64,000 nt of DNA from contig CAVWSN010000018.1 in assembly GCA_963757815.1 (NCBI GenBank), positions 124,001-188,000 of the forward strand, read 5' to 3'. The notes below the pieces were generated by a model. It saw only the letters and a program-made list of their open reading frames with translations. It was not told the DNA's origin and did not search any database. Shown here in pieces: positions 1 through 8,466 of this stretch (within the stretch, counting starts at the first letter, position 1; each line of letters starts with the position of its first letter). The translations under genes and the position numbers were made by a program. The stretch is from JACVRW01 sp963757815. Its GTDB lineage: Bacteria > Actinomycetota > Thermoleophilia > Solirubrobacterales > Thermoleophilaceae.

Positions 1-813
1 ATCCTCGAGCCGCTCGACGAGCAGAAGCTGCCCAACCTGAAGAACCTGTTCCCCTACTTCGCCAGCAAGGAGGGCAACTTCTGGATCGACCCCGACGGGA
101 CCCGCACCGGCGTCCCGTGGACCTGGGGGTCGATCGGGATCACGATCGACACGCGGCGGGTCAAGTCGATGCCCACGTCCTGGCTCGACCTGCTGGAGCC
201 GGAGTTCAAGGGCCGCGTGGCGATTCCCGACGATCCGGTCGGAGCCTTCTCGCTCGCCGCGCATATCGAGGGCTTCGACCCGTCCAAGACCACCAAGGAC
301 GACGCCGAGAAGGTGTTCGAATTCCTCTCGAAGGTGGCGGCTCAGTCCACCGGCGTCTCGCCGTCCTTCGGGGACGCCACCACGAAGATGACCGCGGGCG
401 ACGCCGACATCTGCTACCAGGGCTGGGCGGCCATGAACGAGTTCGCCGCGGCGGAGGGCGTCAACTCGTTCGAGACCGAGGTCCCGAAGGAGGGCAGCTT
501 CTCGTTCTGCGACGCCTACGCGCTCCCGGCGGGAGCGGACAACGTCGATACGGCGCTCGCGTGGATGAACGAGTCGCTCGATCCGAAGGTCAATGCCGGA
601 GCGGCCGTCCTGCTCGTGGGCGGCGTGACCGTCCCGGACGCCGTCAAGGAGCTACCGAAGAACATCGCGACCCTGTACGCCTACGAGGACCTCGACGCGT
701 TGCTCGAGCGTTCGCCGTTCTACAACAACCCACCCATTGAGTCGGACGAGTTCGTGACGTTCGAGGAGGTCCAGAAGCGCTGGCAGGAGATCAAGGCCGA
801 GGCCGGCTCCTAA
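1..813 (+). CDS. ABC transporter substrate-binding protein, PotD-like (5' partial)
   Basis: Extracytoplasmic solute receptor of a polyamine-type ABC importer. The frame is open from base 1, so the signal peptide and first part lie outside the window; 270 residues remain, ending at TAA 811-813. The stretches WTWGSIGITID, DADICYQGWAAMNEFA and the C-terminal EVQKRWQEIKAE are typical of the PotD/PotF class. The genes that follow (two permeases and an ATPase) complete the transporter. PotD-like receptors are known to bind spermidine, putrescine, 2-aminoethylphosphonate and other small molecules. The SDR and isomerase genes downstream make a carbohydrate-like or polyol-like ligand possible, but the ligand cannot be read from the sequence. 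Confidence 0.85.
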   Translation: MLEPLDEQKLPNLKNLFPYFASKEGNFWIDPDGTRTGVPWTWGSIGITIDTRRVKSMPTSWLDLLEPEFKGRVAIPDDPVGAFSLAAHIEGFDPSKTTKDDAEKVFEFLSKVAAQSTGVSPSFGDATTKMTAGDADICYQGWAAMNEFAAAEGVNSFETEVPKEGSFSFCDAYALPAGADNVDTALAWMNESLDPKVNAGAAVLLVGGVTVPDAVKELPKNIATLYAYEDLDALLERSPFYNNPPIESDEFVTFEEVQKRWQEIKAEAGS

Positions 814-1670
814 TCCGGGCCGGCCCGCTGGCGCTCACCGCGCCGGCGGCGGTCGGCCTGCTCGTCTTCTTCGTCGCGCCGCTGGTCGCGTTCGGGGTCT
901 ACTCGTTCCTGACGGGCGGGCTGTACGAGGTGAAGGCGCCGCTCACGCTCGAGAACTACAAGGAGGTCGCCGAGACCGATTCGAACCGGACGCTCGCGCG
1001 CAACTCCCTCGTGGTCGGGCTGCTGGCCGCGACCTTCTCGGTCCTGATCGCACTTCCGATGGCCTACTGGCTGCGCTACTCGGCCGGCCGCTGGCGCGGA
1101 CTTGTCCTGTTCCTGATCGTCGCGTCTTTCCTCGCGAGCTATCTCGTCCGCATCTACGCGTGGCGCTCGATGCTGGGGCGCAACGGTGCAATCAATCGCG
1201 GGCTCGAGTCGCTCGGACTGATCGACAAGCCGCTCGACTTCCTGCTCTACAACCGCTTCGCGGTGACGGTGGCGCTGGTCCACATCTTCCTGCCCTACGT
1301 GGTGCTCGTGCTCTACGCGGGACTGGCCCCGCTCCAGCCCTCCTACCTCGAGACGGCCCAGGACCTGGGCGCCGGCCGCATCCAGCGCTGGCGCCGGGTC
1401 GTGCTTCCGCTCGTGGCTGCACCGGCCGTCAGTGCCTTCCTGTTCGTGTTCGTGCTCTCCGCGGCCGACTATGTCACGCCCCAGCTCCTCGGCGGGACCA
1501 GCGGGGTCATGCTCGGGGTTCAAATCCAGGTGGCCTTCATCGGCACGGGAGACTTCGCGTACGGCGCCGCGCTCGCCTTCGCGATGCTCGCCGGCTTCCT
1601 CGTCTGTTACGCGCTGATCGCGCTCGGACTGCGGCTGACGAAACTCGACCGGGTGAGGTTCGTGACGTGA
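813..1670 (+). CDS. ABC transporter permease, PotB-like
   Basis: Inner-membrane permease of the importer, BPD_transp_1 family; the EAA loop is the segment around YLETAQDLGAGRIQRWRRVV. The first ATG/GTG/TTG in this frame is GTG 930, but a start there would delete the first membrane helix: the bases 828-905 encode ALTAPAAVGLLVFFVAPLVA, a clear transmembrane segment. No ATG, GTG or TTG exists between the in-frame stop at 738 and 930. The true start is therefore upstream and non-standard (ATC 813, CTG 828 or CTG 780), or a base error hides it; 813 is chosen because it abuts the preceding stop, as in the other junctions of this operon. The stop overlaps the GTG of the next permease. Confidence 0.8.
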   Translation: MRAGPLALTAPAAVGLLVFFVAPLVAFGVYSFLTGGLYEVKAPLTLENYKEVAETDSNRTLARNSLVVGLLAATFSVLIALPMAYWLRYSAGRWRGLVLFLIVASFLASYLVRIYAWRSMLGRNGAINRGLESLGLIDKPLDFLLYNRFAVTVALVHIFLPYVVLVLYAGLAPLQPSYLETAQDLGAGRIQRWRRVVLPLVAAPAVSAFLFVFVLSAADYVTPQLLGGTSGVMLGVQIQVAFIGTGDFAYGAALAFAMLAGFLVCYALIALGLRLTKLDRVRFVT

Positions 1671-2515
1671 GCGGGGCGCGGCGCAGCCCGATCACCGGCG
1701 TCTTCACGATCGCCGGGCTCGTCTTCCTATGGGCGCCGCTCCTGCTCGTCTTCCTCTTCAGCCTGCACTCGACGGCCTCGCTCACCTTTCCGTTCGAGGG
1801 CTTCTCGACTCGCTGGTACGACGAGGTGTTCTCCTCGGAGGAGATCCGCACGGCTGCCCGGAACAGCCTGACGGTGGCCACCTCGACGGCGATCGTGACG
1901 CTGATCCTGGGCACGCTCGCCGCCTACGGCCTGACGCGGACGAGCTCCCGGCTGCGCGGCCCGCTCTCACTGCTCTTCTTCCTCCCGATCACCCTGCCCG
2001 GCCTCTTCATCGGCATCTCGCTTCTGGTGGCCTTCTCGCGAGTGCAGTTCTCGCTCTCCCTGCTGACCGTGACGATCGCCCACCTCGTGTACGTGTTCCC
2101 GTTCTTCTTCCTGGTCGCCCGCGCGGCGCTGGAGCGACTTGACCCGGCACTCGAGGAGACCGCCACCGACCTGGGTGCGAGCCGCTGGACGGTGTTTCGG
2201 CGCGTGACGCTGCCGCAGGTGTGGCCGGTCCTGGTCGGCGCGGCCTGCCTCGCCTTCGCGCTGTCCTTCGACGAGTTCGTGATCACCTTCTTCGTCATCG
2301 GACCGGACTCGACCCTGCCCATGTACATCTGGTCCAGCCTGCGGCGTACGATCGACCCGAGCATCAACGCGATCTCCTCTCTGCTGCTGGCGTTCACGAT
2401 CCTGCTGTTCGTTGTGACATTTCTGCTCACCATGTGGAGCGAGCGGCGCCGGCGCGGGCGCAGCCTCGCGGAGGACCCGCTCGTCCTGACCGGGCCGGCG
2501 GAGGGAACGGCGTGA
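1667..2515 (+). CDS. ABC transporter permease, PotC-like
   Basis: Second membrane subunit of the polyamine-type importer, 282 residues with about six transmembrane helices. The EAA loop reads LEETATDLGASRWTVFRRV, and FDEFVITFFV near the C-terminus is characteristic of PotC-like permeases. The start is GTG 1667, which overlaps the TGA of the preceding permease (GTGA). The open frame extends upstream to 1160, but that part only shadows the first permease. The stop at 2513-2515 overlaps the GTG of the ATPase gene, so the subunits look translationally coupled. Confidence 0.88.
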   Translation: MSGARRSPITGVFTIAGLVFLWAPLLLVFLFSLHSTASLTFPFEGFSTRWYDEVFSSEEIRTAARNSLTVATSTAIVTLILGTLAAYGLTRTSSRLRGPLSLLFFLPITLPGLFIGISLLVAFSRVQFSLSLLTVTIAHLVYVFPFFFLVARAALERLDPALEETATDLGASRWTVFRRVTLPQVWPVLVGAACLAFALSFDEFVITFFVIGPDSTLPMYIWSSLRRTIDPSINAISSLLLAFTILLFVVTFLLTMWSERRRRGRSLAEDPLVLTGPAEGTA

Positions 2516-3705
2516 ACGCGGCCGAGCCACGCGTGCGCCTCGAGGGGATCACCCACCGCTTCGGCTCCGAGACGGCGCTGCGCGACATCTCGCTGGACAT
2601 CGCGCCGAGCGAGCTGCTCACGCTGCTCGGCCCCTCGGGCTGCGGCAAGACGACGCTGCTGCGCATCGTCGCCGGCTTCGAGCGGCCGAGCGAGGGGCGC
2701 GTGCTGATCGACGGCGAGGACGTGACCTCGCTGCCGGCCAACAAGCGGCCGACCAATCTCGTCTTCCAGCGCCCCACGCTGTTCCCCCACCTCGACGTGT
2801 TCGCCAACGTGGCCTTCGGCCTGCAGGTGGCGCGCGTGAGCCGCGCCGAGCAGCGCGAGCGCGTGGCCGAGGCGCTCGCGCTCGTGCGACTCGAGGGCTA
2901 CGAGAAGCGCCGCAGCCACGAGCTGTCGGGCGGACAGATGCAGCGCGTCGCGCTGGCGCGGGCGCTCGTCAACAGGCCCGCAGTGCTGCTCCTCGACGAG
3001 CCGCTCTCGGCTCTCGACCTGAAGATCCGCCTCGAGATGGAGGTCGAGCTGCGGCGCGTCCACCGCGAGACCGGAGCGACGTTCGTCTACGTGACCCACG
3101 ACCAGCGCGAGGCGATGGCGCTCTCCGACCGCCTGGTGGTGATGGACCAAGGCCGCGTCGACCAGGTCGGCACGCCGACCGAGGTCTACCGCTGTCCGGC
3201 ATCGGTCTTCGCCGCCCAGTTCGTCGGCAACGCCAACGTGCTGCCGGTGGACGTGGTCGAGTCGGGCGACGGAGATGCCGTGCTGCGCCTCGGCGGTCAC
3301 ACCCGGCGGATCGCCTACCGGGACGCGGCACCCGGTCCGGCCTGGCTCGTGCTGCGGCCCGAGGCCGTGCACGTGAGCGGAGCGTTCGCGGCCAACGGCA
3401 CACCCGACTCGCTGCCGGGCGTGGTGCGCGACGCCGCCTACCGCGGCACCGGCTTCTCCTACCGAATCGAGCTGGCCGAGCTCGATGCCTACGTGAAGGC
3501 CGAGACCCGCGGCGCGGCCGGCCACGAGGTGGACCAGCCGGTGTCGGTCGACTGGGATTCCGACGCCTGCTGGCTGCTCCCCCGCGACGAGCAGGAGACG
3601 GTGGCTCCCACGCCGACCGCCGGCGAAGACCTGCGCCCGGCCGCGGGCCCGGGCGGCGAGGAGAGGCCGCAATCGGACCGGCCGAAGGAGGAGACCAAGG
3701 GATGA
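2512..3705 (+). CDS. ABC transporter ATP-binding protein, PotA-like
   Basis: Cytoplasmic ATPase that drives the importer. From GTG 2512 it has 397 residues: Walker A GPSGCGKT at 40-47, Q-loop around FQRPTLFPHL, signature LSGGQMQR at 138-145, Walker B LLLDEP near 160, and the switch histidine in YVTHDQ near 196. The C-terminal ~130 residues form a TOBE-type regulatory domain, as in PotA/MalK-like subunits. The start overlaps the previous stop (GTGA) and the stop overlaps ATG 3702 of the following SDR (ATGA), so transporter and enzymes are one transcription unit. Confidence 0.9.
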   Translation: MNAAEPRVRLEGITHRFGSETALRDISLDIAPSELLTLLGPSGCGKTTLLRIVAGFERPSEGRVLIDGEDVTSLPANKRPTNLVFQRPTLFPHLDVFANVAFGLQVARVSRAEQRERVAEALALVRLEGYEKRRSHELSGGQMQRVALARALVNRPAVLLLDEPLSALDLKIRLEMEVELRRVHRETGATFVYVTHDQREAMALSDRLVVMDQGRVDQVGTPTEVYRCPASVFAAQFVGNANVLPVDVVESGDGDAVLRLGGHTRRIAYRDAAPGPAWLVLRPEAVHVSGAFAANGTPDSLPGVVRDAAYRGTGFSYRIELAELDAYVKAETRGAAGHEVDQPVSVDWDSDACWLLPRDEQETVAPTPTAGEDLRPAAGPGGEERPQSDRPKEETKG

Positions 3706-4514
3706 CGACCGAGGGTGGGCGGGTGGCGCTCGTCACGGGCGCCGCTCGCGGGATGGGCGCTCAGGTGGCGCGCAGGCTCGCCGACGACGGTTACGAGCTG
3801 GCGGTGGCCGATGTGCGGAGCTGCGACGAGACGGTCGACAGCATCGCTGCGGCGGGCGGTCGCGCGCGCGGCTACACCTGTGACATCGCCGACTGGGACG
3901 GGGTGGGTGAGCTCGTCGAGGAGATCGAGCGCGAGCAGGGGCCGCTGTACGCCGTGGCCCAGGTCGCGGGGGTGTACCGCAACGTCCCGTTCCTCGAGCT
4001 CGATCCCGAGAGCTGGCGGCTCGTGATGGACGTGAATGTCGACGGCAGCTTCAATGTCACCCGCCACGCCGCCCGGCCGATGGCCGCGCGCGGCGAGGGC
4101 AGCATCGTCCTGATCTCATCGACGGCCTCGTGGCTCGTGTGGGACACGGCCGCTCACTACACCGTCTCGAAGGCGGCGATCGACGGCCTCGTCAAGGGAG
4201 CTGCGTACGAGCTCGGCCCCCAGGGGGTGCGCGTGAACTCGGTGGCTCCCGGAACGATCCGCACCCCGTCCACCGAGGCTGAGCTGGCGATGCCCGGGGT
4301 CGAAGCGGCGGAGGCCGGCGCCTGCCGGCTGCGCCGGGTCGGGGAGACGAGCGACATCGCGGAGGCGGTCGCGTTCCTGTCCGATCCGGGCCGGGCGGCC
4401 TGGGTCACGGGACACACGCTGGTGGTAGACGGCGGCTACTCCATCCACGGCGAGGGATCCAGCTTCGGCCAGCACGTGGACACGATTCCCGCCGCCCGCG
4501 GAGGCGGGGCATGA
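3702..4514 (+). CDS. short-chain dehydrogenase/reductase (SDR)
   Basis: NAD(P)-dependent oxidoreductase of the classical SDR family, 270 residues. The cofactor motif TGAARGMG is at 12-19 and the catalytic pair Tyr153 and Lys157 (YTVSK) is present, with the serine in LISSTAS. The C-terminus continues past the usual VVDGGYS with about 20 extra residues. ATG 3702 overlaps the ATPase stop and the stop overlaps the next ATG (4511). Its place in the importer operon suggests it oxidises or reduces the imported compound or a derivative. The substrate is unknown. Confidence 0.88.
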   Translation: MTTEGGRVALVTGAARGMGAQVARRLADDGYELAVADVRSCDETVDSIAAAGGRARGYTCDIADWDGVGELVEEIEREQGPLYAVAQVAGVYRNVPFLELDPESWRLVMDVNVDGSFNVTRHAARPMAARGEGSIVLISSTASWLVWDTAAHYTVSKAAIDGLVKGAAYELGPQGVRVNSVAPGTIRTPSTEAELAMPGVEAAEAGACRLRRVGETSDIAEAVAFLSDPGRAAWVTGHTLVVDGGYSIHGEGSSFGQHVDTIPAARGGGA

Positions 4515-5134
4515 GCGGGCCGCTCGTCTACATCGAGTACATCACCCGCCGGCCGGGCGTGTCGCTCGAGGCATTTCACGCGCTTGCCGGCCACGGTCAG
4601 ACGGGCTGGGCGGGCGACAACCCCGAAGAGGTCCTGCTGGCCAACCTTGGCCGCACCTGGCGCACCGGCCCGGAGCCCGAGTACCTCGCCTTCTGGTACA
4701 CGCCCGGCCAGGGCCTCGACCGCTTCGACGACTGGGAGCGGATCTTCCGCTCCGGGGACGCGGACGAGTTCGAAGAGCCGTTCAAGATCGCGGCCCGCAT
4801 CGAGAGCGCCGGCTCTTACGACCCCCTGATCGATCCCACGCCGGTCGAGACCGAGCGCGTCTACATCGAGTTCTTCGACATCGCCGACGGCGCCACGCGC
4901 GACGACGTTCGGACGGACTACGAGGGCCGCGCCGCCTCCCACCGCGAGCTGAAGCTGAATTTCGTCCTGGATCGCATCGGCCGGCTGGGTCCGGATCCGC
5001 GCGGCATCGCCGCCTGGGGACTCCCCTCGTGGGCCCATCTCGAGGAGATCGCGCGGGAGCTCGACGGGGCCACGGCGCCGGTCCGGCTCGTGAACGCCGG
5101 CATGTACTCGCAGTTCGGAAAGGAGACGCTGTGA
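4511..5134 (+). CDS. unknown protein, probable tandem ferredoxin-like (EthD/NIPSNAP-like) repeats
   Basis: 207 residues, no signal peptide or membrane helix; not confidently assigned to a family. Two halves look alike: each begins with a YIEY or YIEFFDI strand and continues through a charged helix, suggesting two copies of a dimeric alpha/beta-barrel fold, as in EthD- or NIPSNAP-like proteins. The first half has VYIEYITRRPGVSLEAFH, the second RVYIEFFDIADGATRDDVR. It sits between two SDR genes with ATGA and GTGA overlaps, so it probably serves the same catabolic pathway, perhaps as a small enzyme or a binding protein. The repeat interpretation is my reading of the sequence, not a search result. 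Confidence 0.6.
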   Translation: MSGPLVYIEYITRRPGVSLEAFHALAGHGQTGWAGDNPEEVLLANLGRTWRTGPEPEYLAFWYTPGQGLDRFDDWERIFRSGDADEFEEPFKIAARIESAGSYDPLIDPTPVETERVYIEFFDIADGATRDDVRTDYEGRAASHRELKLNFVLDRIGRLGPDPRGIAAWGLPSWAHLEEIARELDGATAPVRLVNAGMYSQFGKETL

Positions 5135-5919
5135 GCGGTCGCATGGACGGCAAGGTCGCGGTCGTGACCGGCGCGGGCTCGGGGATCGGCCGCGCCACAT
5201 GCGTGCGGCTGGCCGAGGAGGGCGCGGAGGTCGTGGTCACGTCGCGCAGCGCCGCCAATGTCGACGAGACCCGCGCCGAGGTGGAGCGGGCCGCCGGCGG
5301 GCGGCCGCGCGGCGTGACGCTCGACGTATCGGACAGCGCCGCCGTGGATGCGGCCTTCGCCCAGGTCGCTGAAGAGCTCGGGCGCATTGACGTGCTGGTG
5401 GCCAATGCCGGCATCGAGCTGCCCCCGGATCGGTCGGGCACCGGACCCAACATCACGGACACGACCGACGAGCAATGGAAGCGGATCCAACGGGTGAACG
5501 TCGACGGGATGTTCTACTCGTGCCGCGCGGCGCTGCGCCACATGCCCGACGGCGGCTCGATCGTGACCGTCGGGTCGATCAATTCATTCATCGCCTGGGA
5601 GAACGACGGTGCCTACACGACCTCCAAGGGTGCGGTGCTCCAGCTCACGCGCTCCGTTGCGGTGGACGTCGCCCAGCGCAACATTCGCGCGAACTGCATC
5701 TGCCCGGGCGTGATCGACACCCCGCTGAACGACATGTTCCTGGGCGCGGCGGAGGATCCCGACAGCCTCCGCGATGAGTACGCAGCGGTGGCGCCGCTCG
5801 GGCGGATCGCGGAGGCGCGCGAGATCGCGAACTGCATCCTGTTCCTGGCCTCGGACGAGGCAAGCTTCGTGACCGGCGCGGCGCTGGTGGCGGACGGCGG
5901 GGCGGTAATACGCCCATGA
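5131..5919 (+). CDS. short-chain dehydrogenase/reductase (SDR)
   Basis: Second classical SDR of the operon, 262 residues from GTG 5131, which overlaps the previous TGA; ATG 5143 is an alternative start. The cofactor motif TGAGSGIG is at 13-20, the NAG motif in VANAGIE, and the catalytic Tyr162 and Lys166 in YTTSK. The C-terminus ends in the usual VADGG motif. The open frame extends upstream to 5029 but that part has no SDR character. The stop overlaps ATG 5916 of the next gene. Two different SDRs in one operon suggest successive oxidation steps or epimerisation through a keto intermediate. Confidence 0.88.
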   Translation: MSGRMDGKVAVVTGAGSGIGRATCVRLAEEGAEVVVTSRSAANVDETRAEVERAAGGRPRGVTLDVSDSAAVDAAFAQVAEELGRIDVLVANAGIELPPDRSGTGPNITDTTDEQWKRIQRVNVDGMFYSCRAALRHMPDGGSIVTVGSINSFIAWENDGAYTTSKGAVLQLTRSVAVDVAQRNIRANCICPGVIDTPLNDMFLGAAEDPDSLRDEYAAVAPLGRIAEAREIANCILFLASDEASFVTGAALVADGGAVIRP

Positions 5920-6803
5920 GCGCGCCGCCAAGGCTGGTCCTCGGTGCGGACACGCTCTGCTGGCACCTTCGCCTGGAAACCGGCGACATCACCCTCGAGG
6001 ATGTGCTGGACGAGGCGGCCGATGCCGGCGCGGAGTACGTTCAGCTGACGCTCCACCACGCCCGCGAGCGGAGCGTCGACGACCTGCGCCGGCTGGCGGG
6101 CCGAGCGGACGAGCTCGGCCTGCGCATCCTCGCGTCGGGAGACTTCCTCGGCGGCGCCCGCTTCGGCGACGAGCCGAGCGTCGCGGCCGAGCGCGTGCAG
6201 ACGTGGCTCGAGCGGGCGGTCGCGCTCGGCAGCCCGATACTGCGCGTGACGTCCGGGTTCTACCGCGCGGACCTCGCCACCCGCCCGGACGCCATCGAGG
6301 CCGAGCGGCAATGGGTGATAGCAGCGCTGCTCGCCTCTCTCCCTGCGGCGCGTGCCGCCGGCGTGACGCTCGCCCTGGAGAACCACGCCGACTTCTCTGT
6401 GTCGGAGTACCGCTCGATCGTCGAGTCGGTCGGCGACGACCACGTGCGCGTGTTCCTGGATGTGATCAATCCGGTCGCCGCGCTCGAGGACCCCGTACCC
6501 GTGGTGCGTGCGCTCGCCCCGCTCTCGGTTGCGGGCCACGTCAAGGACTTCGAGTTGGAGTCGATCCTGACCGAGGGCGGCTATCACCGCCGGGGTTTCT
6601 CGGTCCTGTATCGCTACCCCGGCGAGGGCGCGGCAAGCCTGGCGGCGATCTGGGCAGCCCTCGCGGACGGTCTCGACGGCCGCGAGCTGCCGATCGCCGT
6701 AGAGGGGCTCGACAATCGCGCCGAGGTGCGCGACCAGGGAGAACGCCTGCGCGGGAGCTTCGAGCACCTGCGAGGGCTTGCGCCGGCTCCTGCCGGGGCC
6801 TGA
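5916..6803 (+). CDS. sugar phosphate isomerase/epimerase-like TIM barrel
   Basis: 295-residue protein of the xylose isomerase-like TIM barrel superfamily (AP_endonuc_2). Candidate metal ligands are Glu155 in ALENHAD, the Asp in FLDVIN, the His/Lys region in GHVKDFELE, and the Glu in AVEGLDN. Such proteins isomerise or epimerise sugars and keto-acids, or act as dehydratases. The gene overlaps the SDR by ATGA and is followed after 23 bases by a transporter gene, so it likely belongs to the same catabolic operon. The exact reaction cannot be deduced. Confidence 0.8.
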   Translation: MSAPPRLVLGADTLCWHLRLETGDITLEDVLDEAADAGAEYVQLTLHHARERSVDDLRRLAGRADELGLRILASGDFLGGARFGDEPSVAAERVQTWLERAVALGSPILRVTSGFYRADLATRPDAIEAERQWVIAALLASLPAARAAGVTLALENHADFSVSEYRSIVESVGDDHVRVFLDVINPVAALEDPVPVVRALAPLSVAGHVKDFELESILTEGGYHRRGFSVLYRYPGEGAASLAAIWAALADGLDGRELPIAVEGLDNRAEVRDQGERLRGSFEHLRGLAPAPAGA

Positions 6804-6826
6804 GCGGCGCGCCGCGGCAAGGCGCC

Positions 6827-7681
6827 ATGAGCAACGGCTTCGTCCTCGGAACGCTTTCAGCCGTCGCCTGGGGCTTCGCGGACGTCCTCGTGACCTATCT
6901 ATCGCGGCGCGGCGGCTTCTTCAGGACGCTGGTCTTCACCCAGGCCGTGGGTGTGGCCCTGCTCGTGATCATCGCGCTCGCGGTCGACGACCTGCCCGGG
7001 CCCTCCACGGTGCAGCTGCTTGCGCTCGCCGGGCTCGCCCCCGTGGCCGTGGCCGCCTACGGCGGGTTCTACAAGGCGCTCGAGCTGGGCCCGATCGCGA
7101 TCGTCAGCCCGATCGCTTCCGCCAACGGCGCGGTCGTGGTCCTGCTCGCCGTGATCGTGCTGGGCGAGTCGCTCAGCTCGCTTCAGGCGTTGGGCTGTGT
7201 GCTCGTGCTCGGGTTCATCGTGCTCGCTGCGCTCGAGCCCAAAGCCGCCGGCGAAGCGGGCAATGGGAGCGGCATCCGGCTCGCGCTCGTCGCATCGGTC
7301 GCATTCGGCGGCTACCTGTTCGCGCTGGCGACCTTCTCGGAGGACCTCGGGTGGCTCGTGCCGATCCTGATCGCCCGCTCGATGACGGTCGCGATCTTGG
7401 CGGCTGTCGCGGTCACGCGGCCGCCGCCCGCCCTCGGTGTCTTCGGACGGATCGGCGTTCTCGGCTGCGTCGTCGCCGGAATGCTCGACGCCACCGGGTA
7501 CCTCGTCTTCAACCGCGGCGCGGAGATCGGCGAGGTGGCGATCACGAGCGCGGCGGCGGCCTCCTATCCCGTGATACCGATCCTGGTTGGACTGCTGGCG
7601 CTGCGCGAGCGCGTGGCCTGGCACCAGCTGGTGGGAGTCGCCGGGGTGTTGTGCGGGATGGTCGTGCTGTCGCTGGGCTGA
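6827..7681 (+). CDS. EamA/DMT-superfamily transporter
   Basis: 284-residue integral membrane protein with about ten hydrophobic helices in two homologous EamA halves. The start ATG 6827 follows an AAGG-like ribosome site; upstream codons in this frame are the shadow of the previous gene. DMT permeases move amino acids, nucleotide sugars or metabolites, often outward. As the last gene of the operon it might export a product or be a second uptake route. It ends convergently against the SDR at 7696. Confidence 0.85.
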   Translation: MSNGFVLGTLSAVAWGFADVLVTYLSRRGGFFRTLVFTQAVGVALLVIIALAVDDLPGPSTVQLLALAGLAPVAVAAYGGFYKALELGPIAIVSPIASANGAVVVLLAVIVLGESLSSLQALGCVLVLGFIVLAALEPKAAGEAGNGSGIRLALVASVAFGGYLFALATFSEDLGWLVPILIARSMTVAILAAVAVTRPPPALGVFGRIGVLGCVVAGMLDATGYLVFNRGAEIGEVAITSAAAASYPVIPILVGLLALRERVAWHQLVGVAGVLCGMVVLSLG

Positions 7682-7695
7682 TCGGGGCGCGGGGG

Positions 7696-8454
7696 CTACC
7701 AGTGGCTGCCCAGCGCCACCGTGATGGCCTCGCCGTTCACCGCGGCGGCGGCGTCAGAGGTCAGGTAGGCGACCACCGCGGCGATCTCCTCGGGAGTAGC
7801 GATTCGCCCCGCCGGGTTCGCGGCGGCCCGCTCGGCCCAGACCTCCTCCGCGCTCAGCCCGCGACGCTCGGCCTCCTGCTCGGCGTCGCGCTCTGCCATC
7901 TCCGTGCGCACCCAGCCCGGCAGGATCGCGTTGCACGTGATCCCGTGGGGCGCAACGTCCTGCGCCACCGAGCGCATCAGGCCGATCACCCCGTGCTTGG
8001 AGGCGCAGTAGGGCGACATCGAGGGCGCGCCCAGCCGGCCTGCTGTCGAGGAGATCATCACGATGCGCCCCCAGCCCGCCGCGATCATGTCGCGCACGAA
8101 TCCACGCGTGAGCTCGAACGGCGCGTCGAGGTTGACCGCCATCGAGGCTCGCCAGCCCTCGCGGTCCTGCTCCCAGATCGGGCGGTCGTGCCAGCCACCG
8201 CGGCCCGCGTTGTTCACGAGGATCGTCACCGGGCCCACCCGCGCGTGCGCCTGCTCGATCACCTCGCGGCAGCCCTCGGGTGTGTCGATCGACGCCGTTA
8301 GCGGCTCGATACCGGGCTGGGTGGCAAGCTCCTCCAGCAACTCGGCGCTGCGGGCAACCGCGAGCACCCGGTGTCCCGCGCGCGCGAGGCTCAGCGCGGA
8401 CGCACGGCCGATGCCGCGGCTCGCGCCGGTCACGAGCGCGACCCGCTCAGCCAC
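7696..8454 (-). CDS. short-chain dehydrogenase/reductase (SDR)
   Basis: Classical SDR of 252 residues. TGASRGIG lies at 9-16, NNAG at 81-84, catalytic Ser near 136, Tyr149 and Lys153 (YCASK). FabG-like in length and motifs. It is encoded after the dehydrogenase and kinase genes on the minus strand, 12 bases from the dehydrogenase stop, so the three probably form one catabolic operon. Substrate unknown; sugar, polyol or hydroxy acid are all possible. Confidence 0.88.
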   Translation of the reverse strand: MAERVALVTGASRGIGRASALSLARAGHRVLAVARSAELLEELATQPGIEPLTASIDTPEGCREVIEQAHARVGPVTILVNNAGRGGWHDRPIWEQDREGWRASMAVNLDAPFELTRGFVRDMIAAGWGRIVMISSTAGRLGAPSMSPYCASKHGVIGLMRSVAQDVAPHGITCNAILPGWVRTEMAERDAEQEAERRGLSAEEVWAERAAANPAGRIATPEEIAAVVAYLTSDAAAAVNGEAITVALGSHW

Positions 8455-8466
8455 CGGTCGCCGCCG

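Noticed and set aside
1160..1666. Upstream part of the long frame leading into the second permease
   Set aside because: It overlaps the first permease out of frame, lacks hydrophobic helices and is Arg/Pro-rich; the real gene starts at GTG 1667.
1924..3672. 582-codon minus-strand frame opposite the ABC ATPase
   Set aside because: High GC content opens antisense frames; no family motifs, and the plus-strand genes here are complete.
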